DNA of 44,469 nucleotides from an uncultured bacterium (GTDB lineage Bacteria; Cyanobacteriota; Vampirovibrionia; Gastranaerophilales; Gastranaerophilaceae): the NCBI GenBank assembly GCA_902803265.1, contig CADCPD010000065.1:1-44469 (forward strand), in the 5' to 3' direction. Under the pieces are notes generated by a model. The model was not told where the DNA came from and did not search any database. It saw nothing but the letters and a program-made list of their open reading frames with translations. How positions within the stretch are numbered: the first letter of the stretch is position 1; the number at the start of each line of letters is the position of its first letter. Of this stretch, positions 9,231-18,043 are shown one piece after another. Made by a program: the position numbers and the translations under genes.

Positions 9231-10205
9231 TTACCCCCTAACCCTTATTCGAGGATCGGTTAAGATCAGTAATATATCAGAAAGTAAATTTCCCGCAATT
9301 AACATAAAAGCACCCATCATTAAAGATGCCATTACAAGATTTATATCTGATTTTAATACCGCTTCAAGAATTAATCTTCCAAGTCCGGGATATTGAAAAA
9401 CATACTCTGTTAGCGCCGCACCTGAAAGCAATGAAGAAAATTCAAACCCTAATAATGTTATCATTGGATTTACTGCATTTCTTAATGCATGTTTAAATAA
9501 TACTTTTTTCTCACTTAATCCTTTTGCTCTTGCAAATTTTATATAATCTGAATCCAATACATCTAAAATATTAGCTCTCATTTGTCTTTGCAAACCGGCA
9601 AGAGATATTGTAAACAACACTGTTACAGGTAAAATTAAATGTTGTGTTATATCCCAAACTTTATTCCAAAGTCCCATTTCGTTAAAATTATAACTTGTTA
9701 ATCCTCCAACAGGAAACCAACCTGTTTTTACAGCAAAAATCAATAATAATATTGCAAAGAAAAACGAAGGCACTGCCATCCCAATACTGGTCAAAAATGT
9801 TAAAAACCTATCAAATGGGGTTTTCCACTTAACCGCAGCAAGCATTCCAAGTGGTATTGCAACAGACCAAGTCATAAATATTACAACTAATGTTAAAAGT
9901 AGTGTATTTGGTATTCGCTCTTTTAACTTGCTTGCAACGCTTTCTCCTGTTGTAGTTACACCTAAATCACCTTTTATAAATGATTTTGCCCATAATAAAT
10001 ATTGTTTCCAAACAGGTTTGTTTAAACCCATTCTTTGAGCTTCTTTTTGAAGTGTTTCTTTTGATATTGAAGGGTTTAACTTTAATTCTGCCAACGGATC
10101 AACCGGACTTAGTCTTATTATAAAAAAGCTCATTATTGATACTAAAATCAATAACGGTACGGTTTGTAAAATTCTTTTTAATATGTATATCAGTATTTCC
10201 TGCAT
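9231..10205 (-). CDS. oppB: ABC transporter permease, OppB/DppB type
   Basis: Partner permease of the OppC-like subunit. It starts with the hallmark ILKRILQTVPLLILVSIMSFFIIRLSP (first helix; shown in part) and the family EAA loop reads FARAKGLSEKKVLFKHALRN. GFEFSSLLSGAALTEYVFQ and GLGRLILEAV are conserved C-terminal segments. The 324-aa length is standard. The ATG lies 1 nt after the oppA stop and lacks an SD, so translation probably depends on coupling to oppA. The importer should take up short peptides, but specificity cannot be read from the permeases. Confidence 0.92.
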   Translation of the reverse strand: MQEILIYILKRILQTVPLLILVSIMSFFIIRLSPVDPLAELKLNPSISKETLQKEAQRMGLNKPVWKQYLLWAKSFIKGDLGVTTTGESVASKLKERIPNTLLLTLVVIFMTWSVAIPLGMLAAVKWKTPFDRFLTFLTSIGMAVPSFFFAILLLIFAVKTGWFPVGGLTSYNFNEMGLWNKVWDITQHLILPVTVLFTISLAGLQRQMRANILDVLDSDYIKFARAKGLSEKKVLFKHALRNAVNPMITLLGFEFSSLLSGAALTEYVFQYPGLGRLILEAVLKSDINLVMASLMMGAFMLIAGNLLSDILLILTDPRIRVRG

Positions 10206-10206
10206 T

Positions 10207-12042
10207 TTATTTATCCACGTATATTTCTTCTATGTTATACATTACTCCGTTTAGCATTGACGGATATATATTTTTTATTTTTTTTCTTACAGCAACTATT
10301 CTTGTTGGCGAATACAAGTATATAATAGGTTTTTCGTCATATACAATTTGTTGATATTTATTGTATAAAGCTTTTCTTGCTTCAAAATTTGTTTCTAATG
10401 ACGCCTTATCAAAAATTTCATCTAATTCTTTTTCAAAATCCAATCTGTCATCAAATGAAGTTTTTTCTAATCTTTGATTAAATAAATGAAGAGAACCGTA
10501 TGAATTCCAAACATTTTTACCGTTATGAGGTTCAAGAGGAGAACCTGTTAAACCCATTAATATCATATCCCAATCAAGAGTATTTACCATTTTATTTACA
10601 AGAGTATTAAATTCAATAGGTTTAAAATTAACTTTCATACCTAAATCTTCAAGATCCTGTTTTACCATAACACCTAAAGATTCTCTTTCGATATTACCGG
10701 CATTTGTATACAAATCAAACTCTACATTATTTCCATATTTATCAAATAATTTTCCATTTTTGTTATAGAAAAATCCTGATTGAGTCAAATACTCTCTAGA
10801 AACATCTATATCTCTTTTATGACCTTTTATATTTTCGTTTAAAAATATTGAATTTAAACTTTCAGCAGTAAATAAAGGTTCTGCAAGGCCATTGGCTATA
10901 TTTTGAACCATATTATCTCTGTCTATTGCATAATCTATCGCATATCTGAAATTTTTATCTTTAAACCAAAATTGTTTTTCAGGCTGAACATAATATTTTC
11001 CGTCAGGATTTTTTCTGTTATTTAAATTTAAAACAATAAACATTGTACCTGTGTCAGGTCCTAAATTATAAATTTTATAATCTGAAGATGGTTCTTTTTG
11101 TTTATATATAGCCACATTGGAACCTTTTAAAGAAATTAAATCTATTTCTTTTGCTTCAAATTTTAATATTTCATTATTTGCATCCCCAACAATCAAATAA
11201 ACAACTTTATTAAGATAAGGAAGTTTTTCATTTTTTGTATTTACTTCGTAATAATCAGGATTTTTTACAAAAACTATACGCTGAGCAGGTATATATTCTT
11301 TTAACTTAAAAGCTCCTGAAGTTACAAATTTGTCAGGAGGTGTTGTAGTTGAATAAAAACCATCAAAATATTTAGCACCTTTTTTTACTGCATTTTCAAA
11401 AGCATGTTTCGGTGCAATTTCTGCAGACAATTGTCTTAAAAATGGTGCAAACGGTCTTGATAACGTAAATTTTACCGTGTAATCATCTACTTTTGTTATT
11501 ACAGGCAATTTACCTTCTATCATACAACTATCTCTTAATGATGTATTGCCAAGACCTGCAAAAATTATATCTTGCCATGTAAATATTACATCATCTGCCG
11601 TTATTGCCTTTCCATCAGACCATTTTATGCCTTTTCTTAAATAAACATAATAATTATTACCTTTTATTTCATAACTTTTAGCGAGTTTTGGAATTACTTC
11701 CCCTGTTTTTGCATCCGTTGTGAATAATCCGTCAAACATCATGCCTGCCATTTGAGAAGAAGTTGCATCTTTTGAAGTAAAAGGATTAAATGTTTTTGGG
11801 CCTTCTCCAAAAATTGATAAAATAACTTCACCGCCAAAGTTTCCAACAGGAGCTTGACTTTGAAGGTAATCTATTCCGTTTAATGTTATAGTTTTGGCTC
11901 TTTTAGGATATGTAAATTCTGTTCTTTGATTTATATTTTGAGTATTTGCCGGCTTTTGTTCAGGAATATCTTTTCTGATACACGCTTTCAAAAACAACAA
12001 AACCAAAAATATTATCAAAAAAATATATATTACGCGTTTCAT
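10207..12042 (-). CDS. oppA: Oligopeptide-type extracellular solute-binding lipoprotein (SBP_bac_5)
   Basis: Substrate-binding protein of the OppB/OppC-like importer. A hydrophobic N-terminus ending LFLKAC gives a probable lipobox with C21 as the lipidated residue. Family 5 signatures are FNPFTSKDATSSQMAGMMFDG, KSYEIKGNNYYVYLRKGIKWSDGKAITADDV, FAPFLRQL and KNPDYYE (long ones quoted in part). The length of 611 aa is at the upper end of the family. Peptides, nickel or sugars are possible ligands. The gene starts the operon. Its promoter sits directly against the ATG without a ribosome-binding site, so a leaderless mRNA is predicted. Confidence 0.9.
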   Translation of the reverse strand: MKRVIYIFLIIFLVLLFLKACIRKDIPEQKPANTQNINQRTEFTYPKRAKTITLNGIDYLQSQAPVGNFGGEVILSIFGEGPKTFNPFTSKDATSSQMAGMMFDGLFTTDAKTGEVIPKLAKSYEIKGNNYYVYLRKGIKWSDGKAITADDVIFTWQDIIFAGLGNTSLRDSCMIEGKLPVITKVDDYTVKFTLSRPFAPFLRQLSAEIAPKHAFENAVKKGAKYFDGFYSTTTPPDKFVTSGAFKLKEYIPAQRIVFVKNPDYYEVNTKNEKLPYLNKVVYLIVGDANNEILKFEAKEIDLISLKGSNVAIYKQKEPSSDYKIYNLGPDTGTMFIVLNLNNRKNPDGKYYVQPEKQFWFKDKNFRYAIDYAIDRDNMVQNIANGLAEPLFTAESLNSIFLNENIKGHKRDIDVSREYLTQSGFFYNKNGKLFDKYGNNVEFDLYTNAGNIERESLGVMVKQDLEDLGMKVNFKPIEFNTLVNKMVNTLDWDMILMGLTGSPLEPHNGKNVWNSYGSLHLFNQRLEKTSFDDRLDFEKELDEIFDKASLETNFEARKALYNKYQQIVYDEKPIIYLYSPTRIVAVRKKIKNIYPSMLNGVMYNIEEIYVDK

Positions 12043-12048
12043 GCTTTT

Positions 12049-12057
12049 ATTATCACA
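12049..12057 (-). promoter_or_regulatory. Extended -10 promoter of oppA, predicted leaderless
   Basis: On the minus strand TGT precedes GATAAT (12054-12049). Exactly 6 nt (12048-12043) separate the element from ATG 12042. That places the transcription start on the A of the start codon. No SD-like sequence lies between. The remaining gap up to the LuxR gene is AT-rich with no other clear element. Confidence 0.5.
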
Positions 12058-12176
12058 AAAAAACAGTATTTTTCATACCCCATATTACGAATTTTTGAAT
12101 AAATCTTTAAAACGAAAATACATGTAATCCTTTAAGTAAAATTTTTTGTAAATTTAATATGGGAGGATTAATTACA

Positions 12177-12416
12177 ATGTATTCAATAATTTTATCTTTT
12201 AATCGGCCAAAAAATATTTTAACAAGTAGAGAAGAAGAGGTTTTAGTTGAGGTTGTTAAAGGTAAAAACAACGGAGAAATTGCAAATGAACTTTATATAA
12301 GTATTCATACAGCTAAATTCTATGTAGCATCTATTCTACAAAAATTTGGAGTTTCAAGACGTTCAGGGATAATTGTTAAAGCATTGCTTGAAGGTTGGGT
12401 TGAAGTTAGTCAATAA
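12177..12416 (+). CDS. Stand-alone LuxR/GerE-type HTH protein
   Basis: Small DNA-binding protein of 79 aa that is almost only a LuxR-type HTH: LTSREEEVLVEVVKGKNNGE, then IANELYISIHTAKFYVASIL and QKFGVSRRSGIIVKAL. The first 14 residues are extra. No receiver or ligand-binding domain is present, so regulation must come from expression, dimerisation or a partner. ATG 12177 was chosen because GGGAGG (12161-12166) lies 10 nt upstream. An upstream in-frame ATG at 12159 overlaps that SD itself. It is divergent from oppA and converges on the zinc-ribbon gene (4 nt between stops). Targets are unknown. Confidence 0.88.
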   Translation: MYSIILSFNRPKNILTSREEEVLVEVVKGKNNGEIANELYISIHTAKFYVASILQKFGVSRRSGIIVKALLEGWVEVSQ

Positions 12417-12420
12417 TATA

Positions 12421-15400
12421 TTATGCTTTTGTTTTTTTAAAAAATATATTTTCACTTAATTTATTTTTATCTATTAATATTTGTGCCTGATTTTTGAATG
12501 ATTCAGCTTTTTCGATTTCACCTTTTTGTACAAGTATTCTTGATGCTAATAAATTGAACATTATTCTCAACAATTCATTGGATTCATAATTTTTGTCCAA
12601 TAGTGCCATAGTATTTTTTGCTATACCCAAACTAACATCCAACTGACCCTGTGCAATTTTTAAATCACCTATAAAATACCACGCCAAAATAGAAGCATTT
12701 GATAATCCGTTTTGATTACCGATTTCTTTTACATTTTGGTAGATTTTGTATGATTTATTGTAATCTTCAAGAACTTTATATGAATAACCTATAAGCAGGT
12801 CACAAATTAAATCAAGTTGAGTAAGATTATTTTCTTTTGCTGATAATTTAGATTGATAGATACTTTTAGCAAACATTTTTATATCGCTGTTTACATATTC
12901 AAAAGCTTTTAATAAATTATAAATATAAGTTCCAAAAATATTTGAATCTATTAACATTTGTGGATTAATATTCAAATCATATTCTTCACCTCGCATAAAT
13001 CTTTGGAGATATATAAATAGTGAATAAGATTCCGGCAATACTTCTAATTGTTCTGCAACTTTTTTAATTAAAGGTCTTACATCTTCTGATTGGAATATTT
13101 TAGCAACACAAACATATCCTATTGTGTCAAATATTGATGAAAATACCTGTTCTTGAGGCATTTTATCTGTAATTAACAATGCTATATTTTCCGGTGTAAA
13201 TGTTGATATTAAATCTTCACCAAGAGAAATACATTCTTTTAAATTACCTATATTAAAGAATATATTTACTTTTATCAATGATACCCAGAATAAAATTTTA
13301 TTAAAGTTTTGGTCCGCAGGATTAAATGTTGATTCAGGAAGTCTTGATAATATTTTGTTTGACAATGTTATCGCTTGTGTATAATTACCTGTTCTCAAAC
13401 AACATTGCAAGATTTTATTACATAAATTTATTACCTTTTTATCTTCCATTGCATGTTCTATATTTTCCAAAACAAGTTTTGAGAAATTGTATAATTTTGT
13501 AGGAATAAATTTATACAACATGTTTGAAATATTTTCATAAATAATCATTTTGTAATCATTAATGGATTTTTGAATTTCTTCATCAGAATCTTCTTCCATT
13601 AATTTTAACAATGTCATACTGTAATTAAGATAAGAACTAAAATCTCCCAACAATAAAACGATGTTAGAAAGTTTTTTCCATACATCTTGAACTTTCTTTT
13701 TATCATTTAATATCGTATAAACATTTAAGTTTATTGGTAATGGTACATTATCATCAACAACAGTATTCAAAAGGGATTTAGCGATATCAGTTTTTTCTTC
13801 TTCGCTTAACATATCATCCATTACTGCTTTTAAAAGATTATAGTTATTGAAATGAACAACATTATTTTCTAAGTAAATATAGCCTTTTTCATCAAGTAAT
13901 CCCAAAGAATTTCCCAAATCAGGAATATTTAATGACTGTAATGTTGCAATATCAATTCTTGGTCCTAAGTAAAGCAATAAAACAAAAATATCATATGCAT
14001 TTTTATCATGCGTTAAAAATCTAAATCTGGTTTCTAATAATTTTTCTATTGTCGGAGAAAAAATTACAGAAGATTGATTTTTTATTACATATTTATCATT
14101 TTTTAGTTCAAAAATATCATTTTCAAGTAAATAATATATTGCGTGTTTTAAATATAACTGACAACCTTTTGTATACTGTGCAATTTTTTCCATGTAGAAA
14201 GAATCCAAGACTTTTGAATATAAATCTACTTCAGGAGTTATCATTTTTTCAAAATTTGAACCGCTAACCATTATTTCTGTATAATTAGGATTTGTTAATA
14301 AGAAGTGAGAATTTTTATGAAGTGAGAAATTTTCATCTGAGAATAATAACAAGTTCAAATTATACTTATCAAAATCTTTTAACAACATTTGTAATATTTC
14401 AAAAGAAGTAACATCTACTTTTTCAAAATTTTCAACATATATCAAGCAATGTTCTAATGAATTAAATAGAATTGTAAATATATTATATAGAGTATCTCTT
14501 ACATCTTCCGGATTCATTCCATTTATAGGTTGTAAATTTATTAAAGCTTTTACAACACCTGTTTTATCTAATTTTTCAAAAGTAGAAAAATCATTTTTTA
14601 CAAAATTTCTAGCCGAAATAGAGAATTTAAATAAAGATGATAAAAGTTCATAGAAAAACCCATACGGTTTGTTTTTGGTATCTTCCGTACAAGTTATTTT
14701 AACAACTCTGTTACAAGTACCCTCTTTCAGCACTACGTTTGGAATATCTTTTGATAACGGATAGAATTTTTTATTCGTTTTTACTGAAATTATATTCTTA
14801 GAACTATTTTTAAGTAAAGATAAAATACTTTCTTTTAAATCACCAGATTCAATTTTTTTAAATTCACAAACTTGTTCATCAAAATTAAGTTTTTTAATAT
14901 TATGAATAATTGCATCATCTGTCTTCATTTCAGAATCAGCATCAATATCCTCTAATGAAAGTTGTTTTAATCTTTCTCTTAATTTATCATTTTTAGAAGT
15001 ATCTTCTTCTTCTTTAGGAACAGTAATATATTTTTTCAAATCCAGTTCATAAAAAATTTCAAGTTTATCTTTTACAAGAACTGTTCCTAATTGTGCAAGA
15101 GATATTTTATTTCTTAAGACATCAGCCGTACTACTGTCTAACAATACTTGTAATGCATTATGATATTGTCCTTGTGATGTATTTTTATACATCATTTTTA
15201 TATTAAATCCTGATTTAAAATCTTTTGGTCTTGTATTTATATCTCTTTTTATTAATGTAAAATTGCATCTTAAAAGTGTATCGTGTGAATTATGCAATTT
15301 AATATTTAATTTCATTATTGGTTTAGCAATTTCCAAAATAAAGGAAAGAGCCCTAAATACTGATTCATCAAAAGTTTGTTCTTTATTGAATTTTATAATA

Positions 15401-15813
15401 TAAGCTTTATCTATAATTTGCCATTTTATAGCAATATTCGTACAAAATCCTGTTATAAGATTATGTAAGTTGGTTTGAAATTTTTTATATGCTACATCAG
15501 AATTAAATAAATTCTTTAATTTAGGCATATTTGGAAATTCTATTACAACACACGCAAAATTAAGAATGGTAGACTCATTTAAAGCTATACTTAAATATGT
15601 ATCCATTCCACAATTACTACAAGCTTCTGTCTGAGTTAAATTAAGTTTCCCGCAATTATGACATTTACTTAAAATAGGATAACCACATTTTATACAATTG
15701 CCTGTTTTATTTAAAGTTCCGCAAACAGGACAAGTTAACTGTAAAATCTTTTTACAATTAGGGCAAATCTTTGTATCATCAGATACTTCATGGTTACATT
15801 TTGGACATTGCAT
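12421..15813 (-). CDS. Large zinc-ribbon / degenerate cyclase- and STAND-like / TPR protein
   Basis: 1130-aa protein of unknown function. Residues 3-68 hold six CxxC pairs (C3/C6, C17/C20, C28/C31, C40/C43, C51/C54, C65/C68), read as three zinc ribbons. Residues about 80-170 (FACVVIEFPN, YIIKFNKEQTF) have the pattern of a degenerate class III cyclase fold. At about 365-390, NRVVKITCTEDTKNKPYGFF lines up with the P-loop strand of AAA_16/STAND ATPases, but the glycines and GK[ST] are gone. LIYVENFEKVD (about 457) matches the Walker B region. The C-terminal 400 residues are helical TPR-like. The known ZnR-cyclase-AAA-TPR architecture thus seems kept as a scaffold without catalysis. Domain names beyond the zinc ribbons are my inference. 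It is divergent from the MotA-like gene. Confidence 0.75.
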   Translation of the reverse strand: MQCPKCNHEVSDDTKICPNCKKILQLTCPVCGTLNKTGNCIKCGYPILSKCHNCGKLNLTQTEACSNCGMDTYLSIALNESTILNFACVVIEFPNMPKLKNLFNSDVAYKKFQTNLHNLITGFCTNIAIKWQIIDKAYIIKFNKEQTFDESVFRALSFILEIAKPIMKLNIKLHNSHDTLLRCNFTLIKRDINTRPKDFKSGFNIKMMYKNTSQGQYHNALQVLLDSSTADVLRNKISLAQLGTVLVKDKLEIFYELDLKKYITVPKEEEDTSKNDKLRERLKQLSLEDIDADSEMKTDDAIIHNIKKLNFDEQVCEFKKIESGDLKESILSLLKNSSKNIISVKTNKKFYPLSKDIPNVVLKEGTCNRVVKITCTEDTKNKPYGFFYELLSSLFKFSISARNFVKNDFSTFEKLDKTGVVKALINLQPINGMNPEDVRDTLYNIFTILFNSLEHCLIYVENFEKVDVTSFEILQMLLKDFDKYNLNLLLFSDENFSLHKNSHFLLTNPNYTEIMVSGSNFEKMITPEVDLYSKVLDSFYMEKIAQYTKGCQLYLKHAIYYLLENDIFELKNDKYVIKNQSSVIFSPTIEKLLETRFRFLTHDKNAYDIFVLLLYLGPRIDIATLQSLNIPDLGNSLGLLDEKGYIYLENNVVHFNNYNLLKAVMDDMLSEEEKTDIAKSLLNTVVDDNVPLPINLNVYTILNDKKKVQDVWKKLSNIVLLLGDFSSYLNYSMTLLKLMEEDSDEEIQKSINDYKMIIYENISNMLYKFIPTKLYNFSKLVLENIEHAMEDKKVINLCNKILQCCLRTGNYTQAITLSNKILSRLPESTFNPADQNFNKILFWVSLIKVNIFFNIGNLKECISLGEDLISTFTPENIALLITDKMPQEQVFSSIFDTIGYVCVAKIFQSEDVRPLIKKVAEQLEVLPESYSLFIYLQRFMRGEEYDLNINPQMLIDSNIFGTYIYNLLKAFEYVNSDIKMFAKSIYQSKLSAKENNLTQLDLICDLLIGYSYKVLEDYNKSYKIYQNVKEIGNQNGLSNASILAWYFIGDLKIAQGQLDVSLGIAKNTMALLDKNYESNELLRIMFNLLASRILVQKGEIEKAESFKNQAQILIDKNKLSENIFFKKTKA

Positions 15814-15819
15814 AAATAA

Positions 15820-15847
15820 ATTATATCAGTTTATTTTAATAAATCAA
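15820..15847 (-). promoter_or_regulatory. Promoter of the zinc-ribbon gene, predicted leaderless
   Basis: On the minus strand TTGATT (15847-15842), a 16-nt spacer ending in TGA, and TATAAT (15825-15820). Six nt then lead straight into ATG 15813, so the start site should coincide with the start codon. No SD is present. Confidence 0.6.
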
Positions 15848-15886
15848 TTTTTTGTGCTACAATACCGTATAAAAGAGGGAGTTTTT

Positions 15887-16798
15887 ATGGAATATTTCAA
15901 ATATCTTCTAAATCCTGCACTAATGTTAATTTTTTTATTTTTTGCCGTTTCTGTAGGTTATTGTATTCTTAAGTATCACAAAATTAATAAACAAATGATG
16001 ATACTTTTAAATTACTTAAAAAAATTCAAAAAAAATGATTTAACGTTCAGATTTAAAGAATTTGATGACGGTTTAACTTCAAATTCTTACATTTCAAATA
16101 GTTGGACAGAATTTAGAAACACTCTTGTTTTTGATGAAAACGTAGTTCTTTCTAATGAAAAAGAAGATGTAGTGTTTGAAAATGCTTCACAAGTAGTATC
16201 TGGTATTCAAACCACAGTTGATTCTGCTTATTTCTTTAATGAAGAAATTTTAATTACTTCAAAATTAAACTACAAATTTGTGCAGGTTACACCAACTTTA
16301 TTAACAGGTATGGGGCCTTTATTTACATTTATGCATATTGCATTTGCATTTGCTAACGTTGATTTTACAACTAATGAAGCTACGATGATGACTATTTCTA
16401 ATTTGATTTCTAATATGCAAATTGCAGCTTTGTGTTCTGTTTTTGCTGTTGGTGAATCATTGATATTCTTAATGCTTGAAAGATTATTGTATAACTACAA
16501 GTGTAAACAACCTCTTTCTGAAATTCAGGATTGTTTCTATAAACTTTTTGACAGCGTTACATCTGAAAAATTCTTAATTGAATTATTAAAAACAACAAAA
16601 ATTCAAAATAATTCATTAACTAATGCAATGAAATCAATGCCTCAAAAATTTCAAGATGCACTAACAAAGAGTTTGGCCGCTGTTATGGTTCCTTATTTGG
16701 ATAACATTCTTTTCAATCTTGATAAAATAAAAGAAAATAATCCTAATAATTTTACCCAAAATGCAATAGATTCCGTTGATGATTTATTCCAACAATAA
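15887..16798 (+). CDS. MotA/ExbB/ZorA-like proton-channel protein
   Basis: Predicted ion-channel subunit of a MotA-ExbB type unit. TM1 lies at residues 11-29, followed by a cytoplasmic stretch of about 100 residues. TM2 (TPTLLTGMGPLFTFMHIAF, about 136-155) resembles the PSLLTxLGLLGTFxGL helix of ExbB/ZorA. TM3 (MQIAALCSVFAVGESLIFLM, about 177-196) is followed by LERLL. The tail of about 100 residues lacks the long coiled coil of ZorA from Zorya. ATG 15887 was chosen because GAGGGAG (15875-15881) lies 5 nt upstream. The in-frame extension upstream overlaps the divergent gene and has no support. Its partner MotB/OmpA-like gene follows 20 nt later. Confidence 0.78.
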   Translation: MEYFKYLLNPALMLIFLFFAVSVGYCILKYHKINKQMMILLNYLKKFKKNDLTFRFKEFDDGLTSNSYISNSWTEFRNTLVFDENVVLSNEKEDVVFENASQVVSGIQTTVDSAYFFNEEILITSKLNYKFVQVTPTLLTGMGPLFTFMHIAFAFANVDFTTNEATMMTISNLISNMQIAALCSVFAVGESLIFLMLERLLYNYKCKQPLSEIQDCFYKLFDSVTSEKFLIELLKTTKIQNNSLTNAMKSMPQKFQDALTKSLAAVMVPYLDNILFNLDKIKENNPNNFTQNAIDSVDDLFQQ

Positions 16799-16818
16799 AC
16801 TATATTTCAGGTGTATTC

Positions 16819-17508
16819 ATGTTTAAAAAAACAATTAACAAAACAGATTATAAAGAAGAAAATATTTTTTGGATAACAATGTCAGATTTGTTATTGGGTT
16901 TAATGATTATATTTTTAACCCTTTTCATAATGTCTATGGTTGGATTTTCTCAATCAAAATTTGCTGAAAAATCAGCCCAAATATCATTAGCCGAAAATAT
17001 GGCCGATAAATTTTCGGAAAATAAAGTCAACGTTAATATTGATAAAGTTTCAGGGTTGGTAAAAATTTCTGATCTTGAACTATTTGATACCGGTAGTTTT
17101 AAATTATCACCAAAGGGTAAAAAATATTTAGACAAATTTTTCCCAATTTATATTGATACAATTTTTTCTGATGCTGAAATTAGCAATAAAGTTGAAAATA
17201 TTGTAATAGAAGGTCATACCGATTCTCAAATGTTTAAAGGGTTAAAATCTCAAGATGAACAATATACCAAAAATCTGGAACTCTCTGCTCTTCGTGCAAA
17301 TGCAGTTGCAAGTTATGTATTTAAGACAAATTATGATAAAAAATATAGCGACAGACTTCGTAAAGTACTTATTGTCGAAGGAAAAAGTAACACAGTTCCT
17401 GTTATTGTAAATGGAAAAGAAGATTTAAATAAAAGTAGAAGAGTTGAATTAAAAATAAGAATTAAATCTAACAGTGATAAAATTGAAGATTTATTTTTCA
17501 AAAAATAG
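16819..17508 (+). CDS. MotB/OmpA-like (ZorB-like) protein
   Basis: Stator-type partner of the MotA-like protein. One N-terminal helix reads MSDLLLGLMIIFLTLF (residues 21-36), with Asp23 where MotB and ZorB carry their ion-binding aspartate. The C-terminal OmpA-like peptidoglycan-binding domain shows IEGHTDS, NLELSALRANAVASYV and NKSRRVELKI, with the family's Asp and Arg. The length of 229 aa is normal. AGGTG lies 5 nt before the ATG. The pair looks like ZorA/ZorB, but no ZorC, ZorD or ZorE is nearby. A TolQR/Pal-like or motility role is also possible. Confidence 0.85.
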   Translation: MFKKTINKTDYKEENIFWITMSDLLLGLMIIFLTLFIMSMVGFSQSKFAEKSAQISLAENMADKFSENKVNVNIDKVSGLVKISDLELFDTGSFKLSPKGKKYLDKFFPIYIDTIFSDAEISNKVENIVIEGHTDSQMFKGLKSQDEQYTKNLELSALRANAVASYVFKTNYDKKYSDRLRKVLIVEGKSNTVPVIVNGKEDLNKSRRVELKIRIKSNSDKIEDLFFKK

Positions 17509-17512
17509 AAAT

Positions 17513-18043
17513 TTATTTTATTAAATTTTGAATTTCTTTAAAATTTGGATTTTTTGAGGATTGTAATAATTCAAATAATACTATTTCAAGACAAGTTATT
17601 TTTACTCCTTCTTGGCGCATAAGCTCTATACCTGTACCAAATTCAAAATCTTTTCTGCTCTTGCAGGCATCCTTTACAAGATAAACTTCATAACCTTCTT
17701 TTAATAAATCCATTGCTGTTTGATAAACACAAATATGCGCTTCTATTCCAAACAAAATTATTTGAGGTCTTGCATAAGTTTTTAAAGTTTCTAAAAAATT
17801 ATTTTCTTTCACAATTGAAAAAGAAGTTTTTTCAAAATATTTTTGTTTATCATTTTTTAAACAATCCAAAGTAAAACCTAAACCTTTAGGATATTGTTCA
17901 CTAACAAACATAGGAATATTTAAAATTTTAGCAGCACTAATCAATTTTTCTGCCTGAGAAACTTCTTGTTCAGCATTAGTTGCTTTAACAAGTTTTTCTT
18001 GCATATCTATCATTAAAATAAGACTATTTTCAATGTTTAACAT
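17513..18043 (-). CDS. Isochorismatase-family cysteine hydrolase
   Basis: Cytoplasmic hydrolase of the isochorismatase/nicotinamidase superfamily. The catalytic triad is visible: D13 (LMIDMQ), K72 (FEKTSF) and C105 (GIEAHICVYQTA), the last with the usual cis-peptide context. At 176 aa it belongs to the short YcaC-like group, whose substrates are mostly unknown. The zinc ligands of nicotinamidase (DxHxxxH after the Asp) are not seen, which argues against PncA. The start overlaps the end of the [2Fe-2S] protein gene by 7 nt, so the two are co-translated. Confidence 0.88.
   Translation of the reverse strand: MLNIENSLILMIDMQEKLVKATNAEQEVSQAEKLISAAKILNIPMFVSEQYPKGLGFTLDCLKNDKQKYFEKTSFSIVKENNFLETLKTYARPQIILFGIEAHICVYQTAMDLLKEGYEVYLVKDACKSRKDFEFGTGIELMRQEGVKITCLEIVLFELLQSSKNPNFKEIQNLIK

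Noticed and set aside
12125..12134. Shared TAATCCTTTA element (also near 1-40 and 31001-31011)
   Set aside because: The matches are short, AT-rich and in different positions relative to genes; chance cannot be excluded.
15887..17508. Complete Zorya defence system
   Set aside because: Only ZorA/ZorB-like parts are present. No ZorC, no helicase-nuclease ZorD and no ZorE-type nuclease lies within the neighbourhood, and the MotA-like protein lacks the long tail.
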